From Saccharomyces paradoxus (Eukaryota; Ascomycota; Saccharomycetes; Saccharomycetales; Saccharomycetaceae): 64,000 nucleotides of DNA. Positions 21,339 to 30,760 of this stretch are shown piece after piece. The position numbers and the translations under genes are program-made. The stretch lies in the NCBI RefSeq assembly GCF_002079055.1, contig NC_047490.1, positions 558,001 through 622,000 on the forward strand. Direction: 5' to 3'. Position 1 is the first letter of the stretch; the number at the start of each line of letters is the position of its first letter. The notes beneath the pieces are model-generated. The model made no database searches. It was not told the origin of the DNA and worked only from the letters and a program-made list of their open reading frames with translations.

Positions 21339-22445
21339 GCTTTCTTAGACGTTGAAAGAATTCTGATGGTTCTTAGCAGAAACGGTAACGCGCGATCAGT
21401 AGAACAAAGACACTGTTGGGGTGGCGATGAAGAAATAGCAATGTTTCTAGGAAAGACTATGCTTTATTTTTCTTTTTTTTTTACTTTTGTACAGGTAGCG
21501 GTTGCTCTTCTATTGTTAAGGATTTTGATGCTCGAGTATATTATATAAAAAGGTTGTGGCAGGAGGGCTGCATTTCCAGGCATTTTTCCTTTTTCTTATT
21601 TTTTCTACTTTTCTACTGACTTTGCATTTCGTAAGAGAATTTACACCAGGACTCTCGATTGAGGCGAAGAGGGCGGAGAAAAAAGCCGGTAAAAAAAAAA
21701 AAGCGGAATCAACGAGAAATAATCAGAGGTGCCAAGAAGCGGCGCGGGGATAATACGTATTTCCCGTGGCGTTCACATTTTGTTCCGCGGAAAGGACGTG
21801 AGCATGCCCATTCAGGAAAGGCGCAGCTGTCACGGCAAACCGAAATAATCATTAGCCGTTTGTGGCAGCGCCAAAGCAGCAGCTGTACCTTTAAACCCAG
21901 CGGCGCTGTGCAGCAAGGTATTCCGTTACGAGTTGCCTTGCATTTTCCCATGCGTATCAAACAGGTATTATTCAAGATAGGTTATTTGCATTTACGAGTA
22001 ATCATGAATAGCCCCACTGTACGGTGAGATCAGTTTCTCTTCACGTTTCTTCAGGACCAGCGCGAACGCGAATTAAAATATTCGAACTATATATAGATAT
22101 GCCGTTTCTTGCCCCAACGGAAGTAGTTGGTTGAAAATAAAGCAACCAAGAGGGTAGGAGAATACAAATCATGTTTTCTTAAACAGCACTTTGATTCTAC
22201 CTGTTTAATTGATGCATTGCTGTTCGGCCGGGTACCAACTCTCGCGCAATTTTTTTTCCTTTTCTTTTGACAGTATATACGGAGTGAAAAACAGACTTCC
22301 CATAACAGCATATTACGTGGGGTCGTAGTACAGGTTGCCGTTTATGATTCTATATTCAGGGCTCAGAGCGCATCACTATCGGTAGTGTAAAATCAACGTG
22401 CATAGAAGCAAAACACACAAAGTTTCTTTTTTTTTTTCAGAAATA
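21339..22445. promoter_or_regulatory. IPT1-SNF11 divergent spacer
   Basis: A 1.1 kb divergent promoter region. An AT-rich TATA-like block lies at 21537-21550 on the IPT1 side and a T-run at 22427-22438 just before SNF11. GC-richer sequence with repeated CAGCTGT words (21824-21890) surrounds the PDRE. Open frames here (21556-21753, 21659-22027) lack a credible ATG start and are not called. Confidence 0.45.
21783..21792. promoter_or_regulatory. Pleiotropic drug response element (Pdr1/Pdr3) upstream of IPT1
   Basis: TTCCGCGGAA contains the perfect palindromic PDRE core TCCGCGGA. It sits about 445 bp upstream of the IPT1 start. IPT1 is an established Pdr1/Pdr3 target in S. cerevisiae, joining sphingolipid composition to multidrug resistance, so the site supports conserved control. 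Confidence 0.8.
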
Positions 22446-22931
22446 ATGAGCAGTGACATCGCATACTCAAATATAAACACCACCACAGAAAATGGGAAGC
22501 CCAATACCAGCGCCGGCGTAGATGTAGATGTAAATACAAATGCAAATGCAAATACAAATGCAAATGCAAATGCAGATCTGAACCTTCCCACGGTCGACGA
22601 ACAAAGACAGTATAAGGTACAACTGCTACTGCATATCAATAGCATACTACTTGCTAGAGTTATTCAGATGAACAATAGTTTACAGAACAATCTACAAAAC
22701 AATATAAATAATAGCAATAACAATAATATTATCAGAATACAGCAACTTATATCCCAGTTCCTCAAAAGGGTTCATGCCAATCTTCAATGCATATCTCAGA
22801 TAAACCAAGGAGTACCCTCAGCAAAACCTCTGATCCTCACGCCTCCTCAGCTAGCCAACCAGCAACAACCTCCACAGGATATTCTTTCTAAACTCTATCT
22901 TCTCCTGGCAAGAGTATTCGAAATATGGTAG
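22446..22931 (+). CDS. SNF11: SWI/SNF complex subunit Snf11
   Basis: The 161-residue product matches S. cerevisiae Snf11 (169 aa), a small SWI/SNF chromatin-remodelling subunit that binds the N-terminal HSA-proximal part of Snf2. The N-terminus is low complexity: an Asn/Ala/Thr repeat coded by AAATGC/AAATAC hexamers at about 22531-22575. The middle has a long Asn-rich run (NNLQNNINNSNNNNI, about 79-93). The Snf2-binding C-terminal half is highly conserved (TVDEQRQYKVQLLLHINSI and DILSKLYLLLARVFEIW at the end). The ATG at 22446 gives the known MSSDIAYS start; the frame continues upstream without an expected N-terminus. The length difference lies in the hexamer tract. Confidence 0.96.
   Translation: MSSDIAYSNINTTTENGKPNTSAGVDVDVNTNANANTNANANADLNLPTVDEQRQYKVQLLLHINSILLARVIQMNNSLQNNLQNNINNSNNNNIIRIQQLISQFLKRVHANLQCISQINQGVPSAKPLILTPPQLANQQQPPQDILSKLYLLLARVFEIW
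22531..22575 (+). repeat. Hexanucleotide repeat coding Asn-Ala/Asn-Thr in SNF11
   Basis: A run of AAATGC units with interspersed AAATAC encodes alternating Asn-Ala and Asn-Thr dipeptides. In S. cerevisiae the same place holds a different Asn-Ala-Thr-Ala array, so the tract is length- and sequence-variable between species. Confidence 0.8.
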
Positions 22932-23333
22932 AAGAACTCTGTCCCTTTTCCCTTTTTTTTTTACTTTTGCTATTTTGAAATGATTTTCAGCTACAAGTGT
23001 TACTGAATATCCGCAGACCAACAAGCACAGGAAGGATAAGAAAATGGGAAAACCAAAACAGAAAAGAAAAGACAAGAACAACTACTCGTAGTACTATCAC
23101 ATGACCCCACTGTACGTAACATAACGTAAATAATAATATTAGTATTACAAAATATATGAGATCAGGCGTTATTCTCTTATTGCCAACCCAATTTAACAGT
23201 GCTTTTCTAAAAGCTACACCGAGAGGCACTCGTCATTGTCGCAGTAATCATCGTCATCTTCATCATGCACGTTGATAGCGGAAGCCTAATCTCAAACACC
23301 TACTTGGTTTACTCTACGCCATTTGGAGCGTAG

Positions 23334-23558
23334 CCCCTTCTCCTTTGACTCTTTGATTTTTTCCTTCCCCTCCTTCTCTTCTGGCCCAGCCTAACCTAGT
23401 CTAGCCTCGCTGGATTTTTGACCCCCTCCTTCCGACGGTCAACCCCTTCCTTCTATTCTCTTCTCGCTCTGTACGTACAGAACTTGGAAAAAGAAAAATT
23501 GGTGCCATACAGGGAAATAGTCAGTGAGACGGAGCGGCCGAGGGTCTGCTTATAGGGG
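23334..23558 (+). promoter_or_regulatory. TPS2 promoter with five stress response elements
   Basis: The Msn2/4 core CCCCT occurs at 23334-23338, 23367-23371, 23423-23427 and 23443-23447, and AGGGG at 23554-23558, all within 225 bp and 300-530 bp before the TPS2 ATG. This clustering fits the known stress induction of trehalose genes. The rest of the 933 bp SNF11-TPS2 spacer is C/T-rich (23340-23470) with no other element recognised. Confidence 0.75.
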
Positions 23559-23864
23559 TTGGTTACACTTTTACTATGACGATCAAGGAGAGACAATCTC
23601 GACTCTCATTCTCTTTGGGACAATACACCTTTAACCCCCCATTTTCGGACATCCCTGGAAAGTTTCAGCTGATTCATTTAAATACTATTAATTTTCGTGT
23701 ACTTTCGGAGATCTTTCTAATAGCTTCCCTTACATTTTTCAGTTTAATATAAGGAAAAAGAAAACACCATTACGAATAGCAAACCAACGTACCTAGGTCA
23801 CGTTGAGCAAGCAATAAAAACCAAAAGAACACCGCCTTGTCACTATTTCTGTTTCTGTGCCGAA

Positions 23865-26555
23865 ATGACCACCACCGCCCAAGACAATTCCCCCAAGAGG
23901 AGACAGCGTATCATCAATTGTGTGACGCAACTGCCCTACAAAATTCAATTGGGTGAAAGCAACGATGACTGGAAGATATCTGCTACCACAGGCAACAGTG
24001 CGTTATATTCTTCTCTAGAGTATCTACAGTTTGATTCTACAGAGTATGAGCAACACGTTGTTGGCTGGACCGGTGAAATAACAAGAACCGAACGCAACCT
24101 GTTTACTAAAGAAGCCAAGGAAAAGCCACAAGATTTAGACGATGATCCATTATATTTAACAAAAGAGCAGATTAACGGGTTGACCACTACTCTACAAGAT
24201 CACATGAAATCTGATAAAGAGGCAAAGACCGATACTACTCAAACTACTTCCGTTAGCAATAACGTCCATCCCGTTTGGCTACTTAGAAAAAACCAGAGCA
24301 GATGGAGAAATTACGCGGAAAAAGTTATTTGGCCAACTTTTCACTATATCTTGAATCCATCAAATGAAGGTGAGCAAGAAAAGAACTGGTGGTACGATTA
24401 CGTCAAGTTTAATGAAGCTTATGCACAAAAAATCGGGGAAGTTTACAGGAAGGGTGATATCATCTGGATCCATGACTACTACCTACTGCTACTACCTCAA
24501 CTACTGAGAATGAAGTTTAACGACGAATCCATTATTATTGGTTACTTCCACCATGCTCCCTGGCCTAGTAACGAATATTTCCGTTGTTTGCCCCGTAGAA
24601 AGCAAATCTTAGATGGTCTTGTTGGGGCCAACAGAATTTGTTTCCAAAATGAATCTTTCTCGCGTCATTTTGTATCGAGTTGTAAAAGATTATTAGACGC
24701 CACTGCCAAGAAATCTAAAAACTCTTCCAATAGCGATCAATATCAAGTCTCTGTGTACGGTGGTGACGTACTCGTAGACTCTTTGCCTATTGGTGTCAAC
24801 ACAACTCAAATCCTAAAAGACGCTTTCACAAAGGATATTGATTCCAAGGTTCTTTCCATCAAACAGGCTTATCAAAACAAAAAAATCATTATTGGTAGAG
24901 ATCGTTTGGATTCTGTCAGAGGCGTTGTTCAAAAATTAAGGGCTTTTGAAACTTTCCTAGCCATGTACCCAGAATGGCGAGATCAAGTGGTACTGATCCA
25001 GGTCAGCAGCCCTACTGCTAATAGGAACTCCCCCCAAACTATTAAACTGGAACAGCAGGTCAATGAACTGGTGAACTCGATCAATTCTGAATATGGTAAC
25101 TTAAATTTTTCTCCCGTCCAGCATTACTACATGAGAATTCCTAAGGATGTATACTTGTCCTTATTAAGAGTTGCAGATTTATGTTTAATCACAAGTGTTA
25201 GAGACGGTATGAATACCACTGCTTTGGAATACGTCACCGTCAAATCACACATGTCCAACTTCCTATGTTACGGTAATCCTTTGATTTTAAGTGAGTTTTC
25301 CGGCTCTAGTAACGTGTTGAAGGATGCAATTGTAGTTAACCCATGGGATTCTGTCGCTGTGGCTAAATCTATCAACATGGCTTTGAAATTGGACAAGGAA
25401 GAAAAAACCAATCTAGAATCAAAATTATGGAAAGAGGTTCCTACCATTCAAGATTGGACTAATAAGTTTTTAACCTCAATAAGAGAACAGGCCACATCTG
25501 ATGATGATGTGGAAAGAAAAATGACGCCAGCACTTAATAGACCTGTTCTTTTAGAAAACTACAAGCAAGCAAAGCGTAGATTGTTCCTTTTTGATTATGA
25601 TGGTACTCTGACTCCAATTGTTAAAGACCCAGCTGCGGCCATTCCATCGGCAAGACTTTATACGATTCTACAAAAATTGTGTGCTGATCCTCATAATCAA
25701 ATTTGGATTATTTCAGGTCGTGACCAAAAGTTTTTGAACAAATGGCTAGGTGGTAAACTGCCTCAACTAGGTCTAAGTGCGGAGCACGGATGTTTCATGA
25801 AAGACGTTTCTTGTCAAGATTGGGTCAACTTGACTGAAAAAGTTGATATGTCTTGGCAAGTACGCGTCAATGAGGTGATGGAAGAATTTACCACGAGGAC
25901 TCCAGGTTCTTTCATTGAAAGGAAGAAAGTCGCTCTTACTTGGCATTATAGACGTACTGTTCCAGAATTGGGTGAGTTCCACGCCAAAGAACTGAAAGAA
26001 AAATTGCTATCGTTTACCGATGATTTTGATTTGGAGGTCATGGATGGTAAAGCCAATATTGAGGTTCGTCCAAGGTTCGTCAATAAGGGTGAAATAGTCA
26101 AGAGACTAGTCTGGCACCAACATGGTAAACCACAGGACATGTTAAAGGGAATCAGCGAAAAACTTCCTAAGGATGAAATGCCTGATTTCGTATTGTGTTT
26201 GGGTGATGATTTCACTGACGAGGACATGTTTAGACAGTTGAATACCATCGAAACTTGTTGGAAAGAAAAATACCCTGACCAGAAAAATCAATGGGGCAAC
26301 TACGGCTTTTATCCTGTCACTGTGGGATCTGCATCCAAGAAAACTGTCGCAAAGGCTCATTTAACTGATCCTCAACAAGTTCTGGAAACTCTAGGTTTAC
26401 TTGTTGGTGATGTTTCTCTCTTCCAAAGCGCTGGTACGGTCGACTTGGATTCCAGAGGTCATGTCAAGAACAGTGAAAGTAGTTTGAAATCAAAACTGGC
26501 ATCTAAAGCTTATGTCATGAAAAGATCTGCTTCTTACACTGGTGCAAAGGTTTGA
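23865..26555 (+). CDS. TPS2: Trehalose-6-phosphate phosphatase Tps2
   Basis: The 896-residue product equals the S. cerevisiae length. Tps2 dephosphorylates trehalose-6-phosphate in the cytosolic Tps1/Tps2/Tps3/Tsl1 complex, the second step of trehalose synthesis during heat and other stress. The N-terminal half (about 1-530) is a GT20 trehalose-phosphate synthase-like domain regarded as non-catalytic in Tps2. The C-terminal half is a HAD phosphatase: motif I FDYDGTLTPIV with Asp577 and Asp579, SGRDQKFL as motif II region, and GDDFTDEDMF (Asp781, Asp782) as the metal-binding motif. A Ser-rich tail with KRSASYTG ends the protein. The STRE cluster upstream agrees with stress induction. Confidence 0.98.
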   Translation: MTTTAQDNSPKRRQRIINCVTQLPYKIQLGESNDDWKISATTGNSALYSSLEYLQFDSTEYEQHVVGWTGEITRTERNLFTKEAKEKPQDLDDDPLYLTKEQINGLTTTLQDHMKSDKEAKTDTTQTTSVSNNVHPVWLLRKNQSRWRNYAEKVIWPTFHYILNPSNEGEQEKNWWYDYVKFNEAYAQKIGEVYRKGDIIWIHDYYLLLLPQLLRMKFNDESIIIGYFHHAPWPSNEYFRCLPRRKQILDGLVGANRICFQNESFSRHFVSSCKRLLDATAKKSKNSSNSDQYQVSVYGGDVLVDSLPIGVNTTQILKDAFTKDIDSKVLSIKQAYQNKKIIIGRDRLDSVRGVVQKLRAFETFLAMYPEWRDQVVLIQVSSPTANRNSPQTIKLEQQVNELVNSINSEYGNLNFSPVQHYYMRIPKDVYLSLLRVADLCLITSVRDGMNTTALEYVTVKSHMSNFLCYGNPLILSEFSGSSNVLKDAIVVNPWDSVAVAKSINMALKLDKEEKTNLESKLWKEVPTIQDWTNKFLTSIREQATSDDDVERKMTPALNRPVLLENYKQAKRRLFLFDYDGTLTPIVKDPAAAIPSARLYTILQKLCADPHNQIWIISGRDQKFLNKWLGGKLPQLGLSAEHGCFMKDVSCQDWVNLTEKVDMSWQVRVNEVMEEFTTRTPGSFIERKKVALTWHYRRTVPELGEFHAKELKEKLLSFTDDFDLEVMDGKANIEVRPRFVNKGEIVKRLVWHQHGKPQDMLKGISEKLPKDEMPDFVLCLGDDFTDEDMFRQLNTIETCWKEKYPDQKNQWGNYGFYPVTVGSASKKTVAKAHLTDPQQVLETLGLLVGDVSLFQSAGTVDLDSRGHVKNSESSLKSKLASKAYVMKRSASYTGAKV

Positions 26556-27124
26556 ATACGCCTTTCTTCACTAAATGATTATGACCAGACAGACACTCTA
26601 AGTCTTAGTCCTTCATACTTTATTATTTCTCTTGTATTGTATTTTCGAACAATCAATTTGTGGTGTTGCGACGAAGGCATATATAAATGTTTCAACCCAT
26701 GTTCGTGACGATTTACATACGCATTATACCTTTATAAACTCTTGATATGTAACAACTTTATATGATATGTAACTTCTCACTACCATCACTGTTATCGAAC
26801 GGTTTTTTAATATTATTATCATGTTACTGGTTTTATCAATCAGAAAAAGAAATTCAATCCACTGTCCGGCGGAAAAGAAAAAAATCTATGAATCAAAGGA
26901 AAAAAAGTATCTTTATCACCCGTATGTATAGATGAGAAGAACGGCGTCTGGAGAAGGGAGCACGTCGAAAAACCTTTTCGGTAAAAAGGTATTACCAGAG
27001 GTCTCATTCTCATACATCAGCGTCCCAGCCTCTTTCTTTTACAACTTAGAACGGTTTAAACAGCGGTCACACGTGTCAAAAGCAGAACAGCACGAAAATA
27101 GTAATTGCATATTTCAACGGGAAT
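26556..27124 (+). promoter_or_regulatory. TPS2-PPH3 spacer with CACGTG
   Basis: A 569 bp tandem spacer. The left part is the AT-rich TPS2 3' region. CACGTG lies at 27070-27075 within the palindrome ACACGTGT, about 50 bp before PPH3. An ATG-initiated 69-codon frame (26932-27141) runs through the presumed leader and overlaps the PPH3 start out of frame; see findings. Confidence 0.45.
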
Positions 27125-28051
27125 ATGATGGATTTAGATAAGATTATAGCATCACTGAGAGACGGGAAGCATATTCCTGAAGAAACTGTTTTTAGACTAT
27201 GTTTAAATTCACAGGAATTATTAATGAATGAAGGCAACGTAACACAAGTCGATACACCAGTTACAATATGCGGTGATATACATGGTCAATTACACGATCT
27301 GCTAACGCTCTTCGAAAAGAGTGGCGGTGTAGAGAAAACAAGGTATATTTTTTTGGGGGATTTTGTAGATAGAGGGTTTTATTCATTGGAAAGTTTTTTG
27401 CTTTTATTATGCTACAAGTTGAGATATCCCGATAGAATTACTTTGATTAGAGGTAACCACGAAACTCGCCAAATAACTAAAGTATACGGATTTTACGATG
27501 AAGTGGTAAGAAAATACGGTAACAGTAACGTATGGAGATACTGTTGTGAAGTCTTCGATTATTTATCACTGGGGGCAATAATAAACAATAGCATATTTTG
27601 TGTTCATGGTGGATTATCTCCAGATATGACTACGGTCGATGAAATACGAACGATTGACAGGAAACAAGAAGTTCCACACGAAGGTGCTATGTGTGACTTA
27701 TTATGGAGTGACCCTGAAGACGTTGACACATGGTCATTATCACCAAGGGGTGCTGGGTTTCTTTTCGGTAAAAGAGAAGTTGATCAATTTTTAGAGAAAA
27801 ACAACGTCCAGTTAATTGCGAGGGCCCATCAACTAGTGATGGAAGGCTATAAAGAAATGTTCGATGGTGGATTAGTGACAGTTTGGTCGGCACCGAATTA
27901 CTGTTACCGGTGTGGTAACGTGGCAGCAGTATTGAAAATAGACGATGACTTGAACCGTGAATATACAATTTTTGAGGCTGTTCAAGCACAAAATGAAGTC
28001 GGAAATGCTATAATTCCAACCAAAAAATCCCAAATGGACTATTTCTTATAA
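27125..28051 (+). CDS. PPH3: Protein phosphatase 4 catalytic subunit Pph3
   Basis: The 308-residue product equals S. cerevisiae Pph3, the PP4 catalytic subunit working with Psy2 and Psy4. It dephosphorylates gamma-H2A and Rad53 to end the DNA damage checkpoint. PPP signatures are complete: GDIHG (50-54), GDFVDRG (78-84) and GNHE (110-113), followed by HGG and the conserved [11 protein letters not shown] near the C-terminus. The protein ends in YFL, the PP2A/PP4-type tail whose final Leu is carboxymethylated. Two ATGs stand in tandem at 27125 and 27128; the first matches the annotated S. cerevisiae start. Confidence 0.98.
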   Translation: MMDLDKIIASLRDGKHIPEETVFRLCLNSQELLMNEGNVTQVDTPVTICGDIHGQLHDLLTLFEKSGGVEKTRYIFLGDFVDRGFYSLESFLLLLCYKLRYPDRITLIRGNHETRQITKVYGFYDEVVRKYGNSNVWRYCCEVFDYLSLGAIINNSIFCVHGGLSPDMTTVDEIRTIDRKQEVPHEGAMCDLLWSDPEDVDTWSLSPRGAGFLFGKREVDQFLEKNNVQLIARAHQLVMEGYKEMFDGGLVTVWSAPNYCYRCGNVAAVLKIDDDLNREYTIFEAVQAQNEVGNAIIPTKKSQMDYFL

Positions 28052-28432
28052 AATTTTAACAATCACTCAAATTGTCAAGTGCATCATATTTTTTCTTTCG
28101 TTATTCAAAAGAAAAAAATTGTAATATTACGTACTTTCGTACACATAGTAGCTAATTAACAATACGGCTATTCATTTATACTAATAAATACCCAGCTATC
28201 CGTTTTTTTTTATTTTTATCTCTTATTCTTTTTTAATACAATGCTTCACAGATACTAAGGTCCCTAAGTTATTCACGTGTTTTTTTCTCATCGCGTTTTA
28301 TATGAAAAAATAAAAATAATAAATAATAGAATAACTAATAATAAGCTCCGCTGTAAACGGTGACAGGTAAATTTGAAAGGAGAGTTTTTCAGTGAGTGAA
28401 GAGGAGTCTTTAATAATAAGTAATATGGAAAA
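28052..28432 (+). promoter_or_regulatory. PPH3-RAD55 spacer with CACGTG
   Basis: A 381 bp tandem spacer, strongly AT-rich. CACGTG at 28274-28279 (TTCACGTGT) lies about 155 bp before RAD55. An ATG at 28425, eight bases before the RAD55 ATG, opens a short out-of-frame reading frame; see findings. No RNA gene or repeat seen. Confidence 0.45.
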
Positions 28433-29653
28433 ATGTCGTTTGGTATACCACTTTCCCAGTTAATAGTAGAAAGTCCAAAGCCGTTAAGTAGCGGCATCAC
28501 AGGATTAGATGAGATATTAAACCTCGGATTCCAGGCAAGATCGATCTATGAAATATTTGGGCCTCCAGGGATCGGCAAGACTAATTTTGGGATTCAATTA
28601 GTGTGCAATTCATTGGAAAATATGCAACAATCGGAAATGAACGAGGATAAAATTCTATGGATAGAGACCTTCCAGGAAATGCCCATAAACATATTAAGAG
28701 AACGATTTCCAGAATTTGAAATCGTGGAGGAAAATGTGAAGCGTGTCCGAATACTGAAGTTTGGACAACTGTTATATTTCTTCCAGAATTTGTTCAAATT
28801 ATCTCAAAGTGCGCGGTATAAACTAGTTATAATTGATGGGTTTTCTCAATTACTTTGTGATCATTTGTGTACACTCAGTAAAAGAAGCGGCGGGATGCTA
28901 GATAAAACTATACATGAGTTAAAATGCCGGCACTTGATATTGATTTTTACGGTGATGACTAAATATACACATTCCACGGGTTCGACGATAATACTTTTGA
29001 ATGACTGTATGAACACTGCCTTCCAGTCAAATGAATTTGAATCCTTGGAAGAATACTACGAAATTCTAGAAGACGGATCTAACTTCTTTGTCAATTCTAA
29101 CAATGAAAGGCGTAAGAACAATGTACATATATTGAAAAGTGCACTTGTTGCCAATATTGCTATGGGAAGCAAGGATTCCACGTGGGAAGTATTTCTAAGA
29201 GATAGGATCGGTTTCTTTAGAGACTGGAATGAGCAGGTGGATGAAACGATATTTGTGAAAAGCAAAAGAGTAAAGACGCCATCCTCGCAAAATAACGAGG
29301 GATGTACCACGATCAAAGAAATGAGAATAAACAAAAGGAATTTCGAAAACTTGAGAGTAGCTATTGTTTTTAATTTACACGGCGAAGACAGAAAAAGAGG
29401 AGGGGGGAACTTGAAACGGACAAGAAGTAGTGACGATCGTAACCATATTGTCAAATTTGATTTTGATAAAGCAACAGGTCAATTCCGCGACATAAATGAT
29501 CAAAAACCTAGTGCAGCTAATATTGGCTCACTTCCAACATTATCAACGAGCAGCAGCAGCTGCTCACAACTGTTTGATAATGTTGACTCCGATGATAATC
29601 TATTACCAAATCTGGAGGGAAAGGAGGAGATAATTTATGATAGTGAAGGTTAA
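28433..29653 (+). CDS. RAD55: Rad51 paralogue Rad55
   Basis: The 406-residue product equals S. cerevisiae Rad55. With Rad57 it forms a heterodimer that helps assemble and stabilise Rad51 filaments during homologous recombination. Walker A is GPPGIGKT at 43-50 with Lys49, the residue known to be needed in S. cerevisiae; Walker B is KLVIIDGFSQLL near 129-140. The C-terminal third is charged and Ser-rich (TRSSDDRN, TLSTSSSSC) and ends in IIYDSEG. The ATG at 28433 gives the accepted start. SHU2, another Rad51 helper, lies two genes downstream. Confidence 0.97.
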   Translation: MSFGIPLSQLIVESPKPLSSGITGLDEILNLGFQARSIYEIFGPPGIGKTNFGIQLVCNSLENMQQSEMNEDKILWIETFQEMPINILRERFPEFEIVEENVKRVRILKFGQLLYFFQNLFKLSQSARYKLVIIDGFSQLLCDHLCTLSKRSGGMLDKTIHELKCRHLILIFTVMTKYTHSTGSTIILLNDCMNTAFQSNEFESLEEYYEILEDGSNFFVNSNNERRKNNVHILKSALVANIAMGSKDSTWEVFLRDRIGFFRDWNEQVDETIFVKSKRVKTPSSQNNEGCTTIKEMRINKRNFENLRVAIVFNLHGEDRKRGGGNLKRTRSSDDRNHIVKFDFDKATGQFRDINDQKPSAANIGSLPTLSTSSSSCSQLFDNVDSDDNLLPNLEGKEEIIYDSEG

Positions 29654-30760
29654 TGGCAGAAGTGAAAACGGCAAACCGAAAACAATAAGAAATGGAAAAA
29701 CGACAACATTCCACCCAACAACTACAAAGAAAAAGTCAAGGGCCACTTTGCCTATTTAGGAATTCTGACCTGTTGTGGTTTATGTGAAAACGTTTTTCCA
29801 AATTGGGATATGCAGTTCGAACCCAAAGGGGTATGTACACATACCCCAAGTACACATATTACCCTTCTAGGAGTAGTGTAAGCAACAGCTTACACAGAAT
29901 TGGTAATACGATTCAACAATCCATGCATATGCCAGATTCGGACATGCATATCCCCCAACTGGATATAGGAAATGCAAGGGTAAGGCGGTATCTTCTACGA
30001 AGCGCTGCAACACGGCGACTTAAAGTTGAAGTACAACCTGCAGCAGCGGCTTTTTGTACGGTACGCCAAACTGCCAATTGGTACCGTTGCGGAAACCGAA
30101 ACGGGTAATCCTCCACCCGTGGCCTATGGCCTAAAGTAGTAATAATGATTGGAATCACCTCCTAGGCGGCACTGTCTCCCCGAGAAAGCTTAGCCCCGAG
30201 GTTTACCTTCCATACACCACAGACGGTTTCACGTCATGCGGCCTTCTTTCGAGGACAAAAAGGCATATATCGCTAAAATTAGCCATCCCAACCGTTATTG
30301 TTATTATATTTTTTATTACTAAAGAGGAGAGGGCCCAGCGCGCCAGGGCACGTACGGTCATTGATTACTTTATTTGGCTAAAGATCCATCCCTTCTCGAT
30401 GTCATCTCTTTCCATTCTTGTGTATTTTTAATTTCAAATGGGTTTTTGTCCACCAATTTTCTAAAAATAAGACAAGCCATTAAAATGCTTTTCACTCCTC
30501 TGCTGCAATAAAACAAATTGGTACGGTATAGCTTCAGTCACATTATTTTTAGATTGGCCGTAGGGGCTGGGGTAGAACTAGAATAAGGGACACACTCTAC
30601 ACTCTCTTGTACTGTCATATAAATACCTGGCTTATTTTATTCTCTATGACTCTGTTAATTTGTTTCTCGTCTCTTCTCTTTTTTATTTCTTCTTTATAGT
30701 TACCAGTATACATAATTGTAATTACAAAGACAAACAAAAAAATACGTTCGCTCTATTAAG
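29654..30760 (+). promoter_or_regulatory. SED1 promoter region
   Basis: An 1.1 kb region between RAD55 and SED1. Inverted repeat GGGGTATG-TACA-CATACCCC occupies 29828-29847 and GTGTAAG-CAACAG-CTTACAC occupies 29876-29895. CATGCATAT is repeated at 29922-29930 and 29943-29951, starts 21 bp apart. A Reb1-type CGGGTAA is at 30102-30108. A TATA box TATAAATA lies at 30618-30625, 136-143 bp before the ATG. The region is GC-richer than other spacers around 29990-30230. This fits a strong, multi-input promoter; which factors bind is not shown. Frames at 29803-30108 and 29913-30158 are not called. Confidence 0.6.

Noticed and set aside
21556-22027. 65- and 122-codon frames in the IPT1-SNF11 spacer
   Set aside because: Low-complexity Lys/Arg composition from A-rich promoter DNA and no credible ATG start; the region is better explained as a divergent promoter.
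29803-30158. Opposed 101- and 81-codon frames in the SED1 promoter
   Set aside because: The plus frame starts on TTG and neither resembles a known protein; both coincide with palindromes and promoter motifs.
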